Notes under the pieces: generated by a model
Seen by the model: only the letters and a program-made list of their open reading frames with translations
Database searches by the model: none
Told to the model about the DNA's origin: nothing
In this document: positions 42,329-51,197 of the stretch, piece after piece
Layout of the letters: every line of letters begins with the position of its first letter
Position numbering within the stretch: position 1 is the stretch's first letter
Origin: Amycolatopsis regifaucium
GTDB taxonomy: Bacteria; Actinomycetota; Actinomycetes; Mycobacteriales; Pseudonocardiaceae
NCBI RefSeq assembly: GCF_001613935.1
Contig: NZ_LQCI01000018.1
Span: 158,602 to 222,601 of the forward strand
Length of the DNA: 64,000 nucleotides
Direction of reading: 5' to 3'
Made by a program: the position numbers and the translations under genes

Positions 42329-43635
42329 TGGTCTTCGCCTTCCACCCGCATCACACTGACGACCTGGTTCACCACATCGAGTTCGGCAATGTCGTCCACA
42401 GTGGACCGCAATGCCGCGTCCGGCGCCAGATGGGTGACGACGACCAGGCTGGCCGTGTCGTTGGCGTCCCGCTGCCGCACCGCGGCGATGCTGACCCCGT
42501 GCCCGGCGAACGCCTGCGCCACCTGAGCGAGCACGCCCGCTCGATCGGCGACGTCGAGACTGACGTGGTATCGCGTCGGCGTCTGGCCCATCGGCCTGAC
42601 CGGGAGCGCGGCGTGCGCGGATTCGCGCGGGCCACGGCCGCCGACGACCCGGTTCCGAGCCACCGCGACGAGGTCGCCGAGCACGGCACTCGCGGTCGGC
42701 GCGCCACCGGCGCCCTGACCGTAGAACATCAGCTCACCGGCGGCGTCGGCCTCGACGTAGACGGCGTTGTACGCGCCGCCGACCCCGGCGAGCTGGTGGT
42801 CACGCGGGATCATCACCGGATGCACGCGCGCCGAAACGGATTCGGTGCCGTCGTCGGAGGTGACGCGTTCGCAGATGGCGAGCAGTTTCACCGTGCGGCC
42901 CAGCACCTTCGCCGCGGCGAGGTCCGACGCGGTGACGTCGGCGATGCCCTCGCGGTGCACGTCGGAGGCGGTGACCCTGGTGTGGAACGCGAGCGAGGCG
43001 AGGATCGCGGCCTTGGAGGCGGCGTCGTAGCCGTCGACGTCGGCCGTCGGGTCCGCCTCGGCGTATCCGAGCCTGCTGGCCTCTTCGAGCGTTTCCGCGT
43101 AGCCCGCGCCGGTGGAGTCCATCGCGGAGAGGATGAAGTTGGTGGTGCCGTTGACGATGCCCATCACGCGGGTGATGCGGTCACCGGCCAGCGATTCGCG
43201 CAGCGGGCGCAGCAGCGGGATCGCCCCGGCCACGGCCGCTTCGAAGTACAAATCCACGCCGGACGCGTCTGCGGCCTCGAACAATTCCGCGGAATGTTCG
43301 GCCATCAGCGCCTTGTTCGCCGTGACAACGGATTTCCCGGCCTTGAGCGCGTCGAGCAGCCACTGCCGCACCGGTTCGATCCCGCCGACCAGTTCGACGA
43401 CGACGTCGACCTCGCCGGAGGTGACGAGCTTCGTCACGTCGGAGGTCACCAGTTCCGGCGGCAGCTCGGGGTGCTTGTCGGGGCGCCGGACCGCGATACC
43501 CGCCAGCTCCACCCGGGCGCCGGCCCTGGCGGCGAGCTCGTCGGCCTGCTCGGTGAGCAGCCGGACGACCTCGCCACCGACCGTCCCGCAACCGAGCAGG
43601 GCGACCCTGATCACACGTCCGTCCACAGTAGACAC
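42325..43635 (-). CDS. hom: Homoserine dehydrogenase
   Basis: 436 residues. The NAD(P) motif is GCGTVGGEV near residue 15, the conserved VVTANKALMAEH near 105 and VAGAIPLLRPLRESLAGD follow, and the catalytic segment is GYAEADPTADVDGYDAASKA. A C-terminal ACT domain (residues about 355-436, YHVSLDVADRAGVLAQVAQAF) implies feedback control by an amino acid, probably threonine. GTG start, three bases after lysA, so it belongs to the lysA-hom-thrC-thrB operon. Confidence 0.96.
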   Translation of the reverse strand: MSTVDGRVIRVALLGCGTVGGEVVRLLTEQADELAARAGARVELAGIAVRRPDKHPELPPELVTSDVTKLVTSGEVDVVVELVGGIEPVRQWLLDALKAGKSVVTANKALMAEHSAELFEAADASGVDLYFEAAVAGAIPLLRPLRESLAGDRITRVMGIVNGTTNFILSAMDSTGAGYAETLEEASRLGYAEADPTADVDGYDAASKAAILASLAFHTRVTASDVHREGIADVTASDLAAAKVLGRTVKLLAICERVTSDDGTESVSARVHPVMIPRDHQLAGVGGAYNAVYVEADAAGELMFYGQGAGGAPTASAVLGDLVAVARNRVVGGRGPRESAHAALPVRPMGQTPTRYHVSLDVADRAGVLAQVAQAFAGHGVSIAAVRQRDANDTASLVVVTHLAPDAALRSTVDDIAELDVVNQVVSVMRVEGEDQ

Positions 43636-43638
43636 TTG

Positions 43639-45072
43639 CTAGACCTCCAGGCGCAGCATGTCGTCCGTCGTCTCCCGCCGCAGCAGCACCCGGGCGCCGC
43701 CGTTGCGCACGGCCACCACCGCGGGCCGCGGCTGCCGGTTGTAGCCGCTGGCCATCGAGTAGCAGTACGCCCCGGTGGCCGCCACGGCGAGCAGGTCGCC
43801 GGGAGCAAGAGTGTCGGGGAGCCAGCAGTCCCGGACGACGATGTCGCCGGACTCACAGTGTTTTCCCACGACCCGGGACAGCGCGGCGGCGGCCTGGCCG
43901 TCCCCGTCGTCGTCGGCGGAGCGGGAAACGAGACGGCAGTCGTACACCGCGTCGTAGAGCGCGGTGCGGATGTTGTCGCTCATCCCGCCGTCCACGCTGA
44001 CGTAGCGCCGGGCGGCCTTGTCGCCGAGCGAGACGTCCTTGATGGTGCCGACCTCGTACAGGGTGATCGTGCCGGGACCGGCGATGGCGCGGCCCGGTTC
44101 CCCGGCGATCTTCGGCACCGGAAGGCCCGCGTACTCGCATTCCTTGCGGACGATCTCGCGGATCTGCGTGATCATCTGCGCGGGCGGCGGCGGGTTGTCC
44201 TTGTCGGTGTAGGCGATACCGAAACCGCCGCCGAGGTCGACGATCGCCAGCTGGTCGAGCAGATCGGTGCCGTGCTCCTTGGCGAGTTCGGCCAGCAGGC
44301 CGACCACGCGGCGGGCCGCCACCTCGAAACCGTCGGCGTCGAAGATCTGCGAACCGATGTGGCTGTGCAGGCCGATCAGCTTGAGCGACGGCGCGTTGAG
44401 CACCCGGCGCACGGCCTCGGCCGCGTCGCCGGAAGCCAGCGAGAAACCGAACTTCTGGTCCTCGTGCGCGGTCGCGATGAATTCGTGGGTGTGCGCTTCG
44501 ACGCCGACCGTGACCCGGATCAGCACGTTCTGGACGATGTCGTGCCGGGCGGCGACATCGGCGAGCCGCGCGATCTCGTAATAGGAGTCGACCACGACCG
44601 TGCCGACACCGGCCTCGACGGCGGCTTCGAGTTCCGCGACCGATTTGTTGTTGCCGTGGAAGGTGATCCGCTCGGCCGGGAAGTTCGCGCGCTGCGCCAC
44701 GGCGAGTTCGCCGCCGCTGCAGACGTCCAGGCTCAGTCCCTGCTCGGCCACCCAGCGGGCGATCTCGATGGACAGGAACGCCTTGGACGCGTAGTGCACG
44801 AGCGCCGGGTCGTCGAAGGCTTCGGCGTAGTCGGCGCAACGGGACTTGAAGTCGGCCTCGTCGACCACGAACAGCGGCGTGCCGTACTTCTCGGCGAGTT
44901 CGCGGACGTCGACGCCCGCGATGCGCACGACACCGTCGCCGCCGCGAAAAGTGTTGCGGGGCCAGACTTTCGGGTACAGCCTGTCGAGTTCCTCCGGTGT
45001 CGAAGGCGGGAAACCCGAGGCGTCGGCGTGCGGGTAGACGTCGGCGTGGCGGGGGCCGGCGGGGTGAGCCAT
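43639..45072 (-). CDS. lysA: Diaminopimelate decarboxylase
   Basis: 477 residues. Makes lysine from meso-diaminopimelate. The PLP lysine is in VHYASKAFLS near residue 99, the glycine-rich phosphate loop is VDLGGGFGIAY, and GEPGRAIAGPG and the cysteine/glutamate motif GKHCESGDIVV complete the active site across the dimer. It is followed within three bases by hom and preceded within three by argS. Confidence 0.96.
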   Translation of the reverse strand: MAHPAGPRHADVYPHADASGFPPSTPEELDRLYPKVWPRNTFRGGDGVVRIAGVDVRELAEKYGTPLFVVDEADFKSRCADYAEAFDDPALVHYASKAFLSIEIARWVAEQGLSLDVCSGGELAVAQRANFPAERITFHGNNKSVAELEAAVEAGVGTVVVDSYYEIARLADVAARHDIVQNVLIRVTVGVEAHTHEFIATAHEDQKFGFSLASGDAAEAVRRVLNAPSLKLIGLHSHIGSQIFDADGFEVAARRVVGLLAELAKEHGTDLLDQLAIVDLGGGFGIAYTDKDNPPPPAQMITQIREIVRKECEYAGLPVPKIAGEPGRAIAGPGTITLYEVGTIKDVSLGDKAARRYVSVDGGMSDNIRTALYDAVYDCRLVSRSADDDGDGQAAAALSRVVGKHCESGDIVVRDCWLPDTLAPGDLLAVAATGAYCYSMASGYNRQPRPAVVAVRNGGARVLLRRETTDDMLRLEV

Positions 45073-45075
45073 CGA

Positions 45076-46731
45076 TTACATCCGTTCCGGAGCAGAGACA
45101 CCGAGCACGGTGAGGCCGTTCGCCAGCACCTGGCGGGTCGCCTCACAGAGCGCGAGCCGGGAAAACGTGAGGGGGGTGGTCTCCTCGTCGCCCTTCGGGA
45201 GAACCCGGCCGACGGCGTTCCACTTGTGATAGGCGCCGGCGAGTTCTTCGAGGTACCGGGCGACGCGGTGCGGTTCGCGCAGCTGCGCCGCTCGGCGGAG
45301 GACGGTCGGGAATTCGCCGATCGTGCGGATCAGATCGCCCTCGGCCGGCAGCGTAAGCAGACCGAAGTCCACGTCGCCATCGAATTTGAGCCCGAGGTCG
45401 GAAGCGTTGCGCTGCAAGGAGGCCAGCCGCGCGTGGGCGTACTGGACGTAGTAGACCGGGTTGTCGTTCGAATGCTTGCGCAGCAGGTCGAGGTCGATGT
45501 CCAAAGTGGAATCGACCGAATACCGGATCAGCTCGTAGCGGGCCGCGTCCACCCCGACGGTGCCGACCAGGTCCTCCATGGTGATCACGGTGCCCGCGCG
45601 CTTGCTCATCCGGACCGGCTTGCCGTCGGAGACCAGGTTGACCATCTGGCCGATCAGGACCTCGACCACGGCCGGGTCGTCACCGAAGGCGGCCGCGGCG
45701 GCCTTGAGGCGGGCGATATAGCCGTGGTGGTCCGCGCCGAGCATGTAGATGCAGAGGTCGAAGCCGCGTTTGCGCTTGTCCTGGAAGTAGGCGAGGTCAC
45801 CGGCGATGTAGGCCGGGTTGCCGTCCTTCTTGATGACGACGCGGTCCTTGTCGTCGCCGTGCTCCTTGGACTTGAGCCACCAGGCGCCGTCTTCGAAGTA
45901 GAGGTTCCCGGAGTCCTTCAGCCGCTGGACCGACGACGAGACGGCGCCGGACTCGTGCAGCGAGTTCTCGTGGAAGTAGACGTCGAAGTCGGTGCCGAAA
46001 TCGTGCAGGCTCTGCTTGATCTCGGTGAACATCAGCTCGATGCCGACCCGGCGGAACGTCTCGGCGCGTTCGTCGTCCGGCAGCGACAGCGCGCTCGGTT
46101 CCTGGCGGATGACCTCGGCGGCGATGTCGTTGATGTAGCCGCCCGCGTAGCCGTCCTCCGGGGCGGGCTCGCCCTTGGCGGCCGCGATCAGGGAGCGGAC
46201 GAAACGGTCGATCTGCGCGCCGTGGTCGTTGAAGTAGTACTCGCGGGTGACCAGGGCGCCCTGCGCGGACAGCACGCGGCCCAGCGCGTCGCCGACCGCG
46301 GCCCAGCGGGTGCCGCCGAGGTGGATCGGGCCGGTCGGGTTCGCCGAGACGAACTCGAGGTTGATCTTGACCCCGGCCATCGCGTCACCGAGGCCGTACT
46401 TCTCGCCGGCGTCGAGGACCTGCTGGACGATCTGGCCCTGCGCGTCGGCGGCGAGCCGCAGGTTGAGGAAGCCCGGCCCGGCGACCTCGGCCGAGTCGAT
46501 ACCGTCCGCGGCCGCGAGCGCCTCGGCCAGCGCGTCGGCGAAGTCCCGGGGCTTCATGCCCGCCTTCTTGGCCACCTGCAGCGCCAGGTTGGTCGCGTAG
46601 TCGCCGTGCTCGGGGTTGCGGGGACGCTCGATCGTCACCTTCTCCGGCAGCACGGAATCGTCGAGGCCGCGCGCGGTGAGAACCTGCACGGCGGAGTTAC
46701 GGACCAGTTCGGCGAGAGCTGCGGGAGTCAC
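45076..46731 (-). CDS. argS: Arginyl-tRNA synthetase
   Basis: 551 residues from GTG 46731. Class I synthetase: the HIGH-type motif is in SANPTGPIHLGG near residue 120, and the KMSKS-type motif in GKPVRMSKRAGTV. The N-terminal additional domain (TPAALAELVRNSAVQVL) and the all-alpha anticodon-binding C-terminus (HARLASLQRNASDLG and onward) are present. The start was chosen because TAGAAT lies seven bases upstream, giving a leaderless transcript. A tRNA-Arg lies 3.3 kb away. Confidence 0.96.
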   Translation of the reverse strand: MTPAALAELVRNSAVQVLTARGLDDSVLPEKVTIERPRNPEHGDYATNLALQVAKKAGMKPRDFADALAEALAAADGIDSAEVAGPGFLNLRLAADAQGQIVQQVLDAGEKYGLGDAMAGVKINLEFVSANPTGPIHLGGTRWAAVGDALGRVLSAQGALVTREYYFNDHGAQIDRFVRSLIAAAKGEPAPEDGYAGGYINDIAAEVIRQEPSALSLPDDERAETFRRVGIELMFTEIKQSLHDFGTDFDVYFHENSLHESGAVSSSVQRLKDSGNLYFEDGAWWLKSKEHGDDKDRVVIKKDGNPAYIAGDLAYFQDKRKRGFDLCIYMLGADHHGYIARLKAAAAAFGDDPAVVEVLIGQMVNLVSDGKPVRMSKRAGTVITMEDLVGTVGVDAARYELIRYSVDSTLDIDLDLLRKHSNDNPVYYVQYAHARLASLQRNASDLGLKFDGDVDFGLLTLPAEGDLIRTIGEFPTVLRRAAQLREPHRVARYLEELAGAYHKWNAVGRVLPKGDEETTPLTFSRLALCEATRQVLANGLTVLGVSAPERM

Positions 46732-46744
46732 TCGCGGAATTCTA
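46732..46744 (-). promoter_or_regulatory. -10 element for leaderless argS
   Basis: TAGAAT (minus strand, 46744-46739) lies seven bases before the GTG start at 46731, and no ribosome site is present. It supports the shorter ArgS start. Confidence 0.55.
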
Positions 46745-46887
46745 GGTGTCAGCAGGTCCGGGCCTCGCAGCGACCGCCGGAAGGTGTGAGCCAAGCCGGT
46801 GATCAAGCGGTGCGTTCACGGTGATCAGACGCGCGGTCTCTACACTGGCCCGCGCAGGGACCACCCCCTTTGGAGAACGCAGGAGCC

Positions 46888-47730
46888 ATGGCTAACGGGA
46901 CAACCAGAAAAAAGGGCGCGCCGAAGAACGCCATGAAGGCAGCCCGCAGTTCCGTCGTGTCCAAGAAGGGCACGCCCTGGGGCACGATCATCGCGGTCGT
47001 CGCGATCGTCGCCCTGGCGGCCTCGGTGGTCACCTACTACATGGTCGCCTCGGCGCCGAAGCGCGAGCAGAAGACCCGCGAAGAAGCCGCGGCCGCCTTC
47101 GCGCCTTCGCAGCAGGACCCGGATCCCTCCAAGCGGATCAACGGCGTGACCACCACGAAGTACGAAGGCTCCGTGCACGTCACGGCCGCCGAGCGCGTCG
47201 CCTACGACAAGACCCCGCCCTACGGCGGCCCGCACGACCAGGCCTGGGCCGCGTGCAACGGCGTCGTCTACGAAAAGGCCGTCCGCAACGAGAACATGGT
47301 CCACGGTCTCGAGCACGGCGCGGTCTGGATCGCCTACAACCCGGCCCAGATCTCCGGCGAGGCGCTCGACCTGCTGAAGGTGCGCGTCGAGGGCAAGCCG
47401 TACACCGTGATGTCGCCGTACCCGAACCTGGACAAGCCGATTTCCGTGCAGTCCTGGGGCCACCAGTTGAAGCTGGACTCCGCCTCCGACGAGCGGATCG
47501 ACCAGTTCATCGCCGCGCTGCGCACCAACCCGTACGGGGCGTACCCCGAGCGTGACGCCACCTGCGACGCGCAGATCGAGCCGGGCGACTTCGACCCGAC
47601 CCCGCCGGGGCCGGACGCGAAGCCGATGGACTACAAGGGCACCGCGGGAACGCAGCAGGACGGCCAGCCCGGCGCCGGCCAGCCCTCGCAGCCGCCCGCC
47701 AGCCTGCCTTCGGCGCCCGCGACCAAGTAA
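46888..47730 (+). CDS. DUF3105 membrane-anchored protein
   Basis: 280 residues from ATG 46888. A basic N-terminus and one membrane helix (WGTIIAVVAIVALAASVVTYYMV) anchor an extracytoplasmic DUF3105 domain. That domain has YDKTPPYGGPHDQAWAACNGVVY, the paired VHGLEHGAVWIAYNP and the late CDAQIEPGDFDP, with several conserved His/Cys residues that could bind metal. A Pro/Gln/Gly-rich tail follows. It overlaps the DUF305 gene by one base, and the pair recurs in actinobacteria. Function unknown; metal or redox handling at the membrane is plausible. Confidence 0.85.
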   Translation: MANGTTRKKGAPKNAMKAARSSVVSKKGTPWGTIIAVVAIVALAASVVTYYMVASAPKREQKTREEAAAAFAPSQQDPDPSKRINGVTTTKYEGSVHVTAAERVAYDKTPPYGGPHDQAWAACNGVVYEKAVRNENMVHGLEHGAVWIAYNPAQISGEALDLLKVRVEGKPYTVMSPYPNLDKPISVQSWGHQLKLDSASDERIDQFIAALRTNPYGAYPERDATCDAQIEPGDFDPTPPGPDAKPMDYKGTAGTQQDGQPGAGQPSQPPASLPSAPATK

Positions 47731-48452
47731 TGAGCCAGATGGACCCCGAACCCCAGTACGTCGACGAACCGGACGACACTTCGCGGTCGACCAAGAGCCG
47801 ATGGCTGGTAGTCGGGGCCGCCCTGGTCGTCATGCTGATCCTCGGCTTCGGCCTCGGGGCACTGACGACCAGGCTGATCGACGCCGACCCCGCGCCCACC
47901 ACCCCGGGGGCGGGCTCGGTCGAGGTCGGCTTCGCGCAGGACATGTCGGTGCACCACCTCCAGGCCGTCACCATGGCGGGCTGGGCGCGGGACCACACGA
48001 CCGATCCGGCGATCAAGACCCTCGCGTTCGACATCGAGCGCACGCAGACCGGCCAGGTCGGCCGGATGAAGGGCTGGCTGGGCCTGTGGGGCCGGCCGGA
48101 GCAGACGACCGGCGCCTACATGACCTGGATGACCGAACCGATGTCCGGCCACGCCGGACACGGGGGCGCCGGGATGAAGCCGTCGAACGGCGCGCCGATG
48201 CCGGGGATGGCGACGTCGGCCGAACTGGCCAAACTGCGGTCGCTGACCGGCAAGGAGATGGACGTCTTCTTCCTGCAGCTGATGCTTCGGCACCATATGG
48301 GCGGGACGGCGATGGCGCAGTACGGCCACGACCACACCTCCGTGCCGGACGTGAAGTCGCTGACGCAGAGCATGCTGGTCTCGCAGGGCGCCGAAGTCAC
48401 CCTGATGAAGGGGCTGCTTCAGGAGCGCGGCGCCGCCCCCCTCCCCGACTGA
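47730..48452 (+). CDS. DUF305 ferritin-like membrane-anchored protein
   Basis: 240 residues. One N-terminal membrane helix (WLVVGAALVVMLILGFGLGAL) is followed by two DUF305 repeats. The His pairs DMSVHHLQAV (residues about 72-80) and LQLMLRHHMGGTAM near 185 are the signatures, with intervening Met/His/Gly-rich sequence (SGHAGHGGAGM) suggestive of copper binding. Translationally coupled to the DUF3105 gene. Converges on the cation exporter gene. Confidence 0.87.
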   Translation: MSQMDPEPQYVDEPDDTSRSTKSRWLVVGAALVVMLILGFGLGALTTRLIDADPAPTTPGAGSVEVGFAQDMSVHHLQAVTMAGWARDHTTDPAIKTLAFDIERTQTGQVGRMKGWLGLWGRPEQTTGAYMTWMTEPMSGHAGHGGAGMKPSNGAPMPGMATSAELAKLRSLTGKEMDVFFLQLMLRHHMGGTAMAQYGHDHTSVPDVKSLTQSMLVSQGAEVTLMKGLLQERGAAPLPD

Positions 48453-48465
48453 CGCTCTCCCCCTC

Positions 48466-48532
48466 ACGCATTTCGTCCTCTAAACGCGGTAGTTCGTGTT
48501 GCCAACTACCGCGTTTAGAGGACGAAATGCGT
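48466..48532. terminator. Perfect 29-bp hairpin (family C, copy 2)
   Basis: 48466-48494 pairs perfectly with 48504-48532 around a nine-base loop. It shares TTTCGTCCTCT and GCGGTAGTT with 27237-27300; the bases between these blocks differ but remain paired. It lies between convergent genes. Confidence 0.85.
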
Positions 48533-48548
48533 TCTAGGCAGGGGCGGG

Positions 48549-49466
48549 TTACCAGGAAAGTTCTCGGCAGCGTCGCGCGCATTGGGGTACTTCGATCTGC
48601 AGCGTCGCGTGCTCGATCGAGTAGCGGTTCGCCAGGAGGTTCTGCGCCTCGGTCAACACCGTGGACTGCTCGACGCTCGGCGCGATGGTGAGATGCGCCG
48701 AAGCGACCTCCATCCCCGAAGTCAGCGTCCAGACGTGCAGGTCGTGGACGTCCTCGACGCCCTTCAGCGCGCCCAGTTCGGTCTGGATCCCGGCGACGTC
48801 GACGCCCTTCGGCGCGTGCTGGAACAGGATCCGCAGCGCGCGGCGGGCGAGGGCATAGGTGCGGGGCAGGACGAACAAGCCGATCGCGACACCGATGATC
48901 GGGTCGGCGTAGCGCCACCCGGTCAGCAGCGTGATCGCGCCGCTCAGCAGCACGCCGACGGAACCGATCAGGTCGGCGAGGACCTCGAGATACGCGCCCC
49001 GGACGTTGATGCTCTCCTCGGCGCCCTTGCGCAGGACCAGGAACGAGACGATGTTCGCGACGAGACCCGCGGCGGCCGCGAGCAGCACGGGCAGCCCGGG
49101 CACGGCGGGCGGGTCGCTCATCCGGCCGACGGCCTCGAACAGGACGTAGCCCGCGACGCCGAACAACAGGATCGCGTTACCCAGCGCCGCGAGCACCTCG
49201 GCCCGGTAGAACCCGAACGTGCGGGTGTGGGTCGGACCGCTGCGCCGGGCGAGCATGATCGCCGCCAGCGCCATCCCGACCCCGAGGACGTCGGTGAACA
49301 TGTGCGCGGCGTCGGAGATCAGTGCGAGCGAGCCGGTGGCGAACCCGACGACGAACTCCATGACCATGAAGCCGGCGCCGATGAACAGGGCGATCGTCAG
49401 GCTCTTGAGGTAGCGGCCTGACGCGCTCGACGGCGAGGCCGTTCCATGCCCGTGCCCGTGACCCAT
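48549..49466 (-). CDS. Cation diffusion facilitator (CzcD/ZnT-like)
   Basis: 305 residues. An N-terminal His/Gly tail (MGHGHGHG) and six membrane helices. The first half of the transport site is SDAAHMFTDVLG (His and Asp near residues 55-59); in helix five the usual HxxxD is YLEVLADLIGSVG, so Glu replaces His. The C-terminal cytoplasmic domain (VEDVHDLHVWTLTSG and a final Cys-rich ECR-type tail, PQCARRCRELSW) can sense metal. It probably exports Zn, Co or Fe. Its promoter is embedded in a palindrome. Confidence 0.88.
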   Translation of the reverse strand: MGHGHGHGTASPSSASGRYLKSLTIALFIGAGFMVMEFVVGFATGSLALISDAAHMFTDVLGVGMALAAIMLARRSGPTHTRTFGFYRAEVLAALGNAILLFGVAGYVLFEAVGRMSDPPAVPGLPVLLAAAAGLVANIVSFLVLRKGAEESINVRGAYLEVLADLIGSVGVLLSGAITLLTGWRYADPIIGVAIGLFVLPRTYALARRALRILFQHAPKGVDVAGIQTELGALKGVEDVHDLHVWTLTSGMEVASAHLTIAPSVEQSTVLTEAQNLLANRYSIEHATLQIEVPQCARRCRELSW

Positions 49467-49496
49467 TGCTCCGCCTCTCGTGAAGTCGACAGGCCG

Positions 49497-49527
49497 AATA
49501 TATTGTCACATGCGCATATGTGCAATA
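49497..49527 (-). promoter_or_regulatory. Promoter with embedded operator for the cation exporter
   Basis: On the minus strand TTGCAC (49525-49520) and TATATT (49502-49497) are exactly 17 bases apart. The region 49501-49527 is a dyad: TATTG plus CACAT on one side, ATGTG plus CAATA on the other, with ATGCGCAT at the centre. The AT-ended palindrome across the spacer fits an ArsR-family metal-responsive repressor site. Confidence 0.65.
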
Positions 49528-50030
49528 CAGGTGAGCCTAAGTTCACCCTGTCTTAAGCCGCACAAGGAAGCCATCCCCCAGGAGGGCCTTCCCGAAACCT
49601 GGAACCGACACGCACCGCTACCGAGCGGCCGGAAGAACCCCTCAGCCAGCCGACGAAGATCGTCGATCGCCTGCTTCTCGGCCGCCGTCGGATCAGCCGT
49701 TCGGGGTCAAGCTTGGCGAGCACAGCGGCCCGAGCACGCCGAGGAACTCGACCACCGAACCCGGTCCGCCAGACCGAAGTCGCAATCCTGGCCCAGTACC
49801 GGCACAGCTCCCGCGGACACCCTGCGACCAATCGTCCACAGTGGCCGGTTCCGTCCAGTGCGTGGCGCGCGACCCTTGGATCACCTGGTCAGCGTCTTCC
49901 TCACGCCACTGGACCCCGCCGAACGGGGGCAGCGGGGCCGTCTTGTGGACCATCCCCACGGTTAACGACCACCTCGCGGAAGGAGCCCGGACGGGGTGCG
50001 CTAAGCTTTCGAAGTCGCTCAGGCGGCAAC
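49528..50030. other. Gene-poor stretch before tRNA-Arg
   Basis: About 500 bases with no intact gene. Minus-strand frames between about 49696 and 49905 carry decayed epoxide-hydrolase-like sequence (separate entry). A -10-like TAAGCTT at 50002-50008 precedes the tRNA. Confidence 0.5.
49696..49905 (-). pseudogene. Decayed epoxide hydrolase N-terminus
   Basis: One minus-strand frame reads THWTEPATVDDWSQGV, which closely resembles the region RWPEP...DDWSQGVP before the first strand of epoxide hydrolases (EphA type). Shortly after, the resemblance continues in another frame as PRELCRYWA followed by a Trp-rich stretch, implying at least one frameshift. No nucleophile region is left. A relic of about 200 bases. 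Confidence 0.4.
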
Positions 50031-50103
50031 GCCCTCGTAGCTCAGGGGATAGAGCACTGCCCTCCGGAGGCAGGTGTCGCAGGTTCGAATCCTGCCGAGG
50101 GCA
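50031..50103 (+). tRNA. tRNA-Arg (anticodon CCG)
   Basis: Seventy-three bases folding as a standard cloverleaf: acceptor GCCCTCG with CGAGGGC, D-stem GCTC/GAGC, anticodon stem CTGCC/GGCAG with loop CTCCGGA (anticodon CCG), five-base variable loop GTGTC, T-stem GCAGG/CCTGC with loop TTCGAAT, discriminator A. CCA is not encoded. It decodes CGG and lies near argS. It marks the boundary between conserved and accessory sequence. Confidence 0.95.
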
Positions 50104-50408
50104 CACTTCCGACCGAGTCGAATGCCGGCTCCAATCAAGCCATAACACTGTCCTCTCCCCTGTCCGCGGGCTGAATTGATCGGTTCTGCGACCGCGTTCG
50201 CAACGGCCTCTCGAACCTGAGCGAAGCGCGCTGGAGACGCGTAGACAAAACTGGAGATGCCGGAAGGGTTTCCCTGCGGTATCCCGGCAAGGAACCGAGA
50301 AGCGGCCGAACTCTTTGCTCGCGGGTCTTGATGTGCTTTCATCGAAAGCGGCCTGACATGAGAGCGCTCCCAGAGCGCGTTCCCCGCACAACGAGGTGGA
50401 GGCGGCAC
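50104..50408. other. 305-bp region between tRNA-Arg and the GH12 gene
   Basis: No gene supported. It contains a CebR-like palindrome at 50359-50372 near its right end and the GH12 ribosome site. No second copy of the tRNA 3-prime end was seen here. Confidence 0.5.
50359..50372 (+). promoter_or_regulatory. CebR-like operator
   Basis: TGAGAGCGCTCCCA differs at one base from the 14-bp CebR palindrome TGGGAGCGCTCCCA described in streptomycetes, which represses cellulose-degradation genes until cellobiose or related sugars appear. It lies 36 bases upstream of a GH12 endoglucanase start. Confidence 0.7.
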
Positions 50409-51161
50409 GTGAAACTGAAGCACGCCCTGTCCGCATTGGCACTGGTCACGACCGGGCTCGTGGCACCGGCCGTCGACACACCGCCGCCCGCCCACGCGGA
50501 CACACTCATCTGCGACCAGTACGGATCGACCACCATCGGCGGCCGGTACGTCGTCATGAACAACCGGTGGGGCAGCAGCGCGACACAGTGCATCAACGTC
50601 ACCGGCAGCGGGTTCCGGATCCAGACCCAGCAGGGCTCCACCAGCGGCGGAGCGCCGTTGTCGTATCCGGCGATCTACCTTGGCTGTCACTACGGGAACT
50701 GCTCACCCGGCACGAACCTGCCACGGCAGCTGAGCAGGATCGGCAACGCGCCGTCGTCGATCTCCTACACCTACGTCGGCGGTTCTACGTTCAACGCCTC
50801 CTACGACATCTGGCTGGACCCGACCGCCAAGCCGACGGGGGTCAACCAGATGGAGCTGATGATCTGGTTCAACCGCACCGGCGGCGTGCAACCGATCGGC
50901 GGCCGGGTCGGCACCACGAGCATCGGCGGCCGGGGCTGGGAAGTGTGGCAAGGCAACAACGGCGGGAACGACGTGGTCTCCTACGTCGCCCAGTCCTCGA
51001 TCGCGAGCTGGTCGTTCAACGTCATGGACTTCGTGAACGACGTCGACTCTCGCACCCGCGTCGACCGCTCCTGGTATTTGACCAGCGTTCAGGCCGGATT
51101 CGAGCCATGGAGCGGCGGAGTCGGCCTCGCGGTGAACTCGTTCTCGGCCAACGTCAACTGA
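50409..51161 (+). CDS. Secreted GH12 endoglucanase
   Basis: 250 residues from GTG 50409, with GGAGG seven bases upstream. A signal peptide (ALSALALVTTGLVAPA) is followed by a glycoside hydrolase family 12 domain: CDQYGSTTIGGRYVVMNNRWG at its start, the nucleophile glutamate in VNQMELMIWFNR, and the acid/base glutamate in QAGFEPWSGGVGLAV near the end. It should cut beta-1,4-glucan or xyloglucan outside the cell. No carbohydrate-binding module. Probably sugar-regulated through the upstream CebR-like box. Confidence 0.88.
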   Translation: MKLKHALSALALVTTGLVAPAVDTPPPAHADTLICDQYGSTTIGGRYVVMNNRWGSSATQCINVTGSGFRIQTQQGSTSGGAPLSYPAIYLGCHYGNCSPGTNLPRQLSRIGNAPSSISYTYVGGSTFNASYDIWLDPTAKPTGVNQMELMIWFNRTGGVQPIGGRVGTTSIGGRGWEVWQGNNGGNDVVSYVAQSSIASWSFNVMDFVNDVDSRTRVDRSWYLTSVQAGFEPWSGGVGLAVNSFSANVN

Positions 51162-51197
51162 AGCCTCGGGGCGCAAGCGGCGAACCGGGTGAAGGCC

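Noticed and set aside
42313..46824. A 1503-codon plus-strand open frame
   Set aside because: It runs antisense to hom, lysA and argS and is low-complexity Arg/Asp/Val-rich; a by-product of high-GC third positions.
49480..49965. A 161-codon plus-strand frame before tRNA-Arg
   Set aside because: Pro/Arg-rich, starts inside the exporter's promoter and opposes epoxide-hydrolase-like remnants; not a credible gene.
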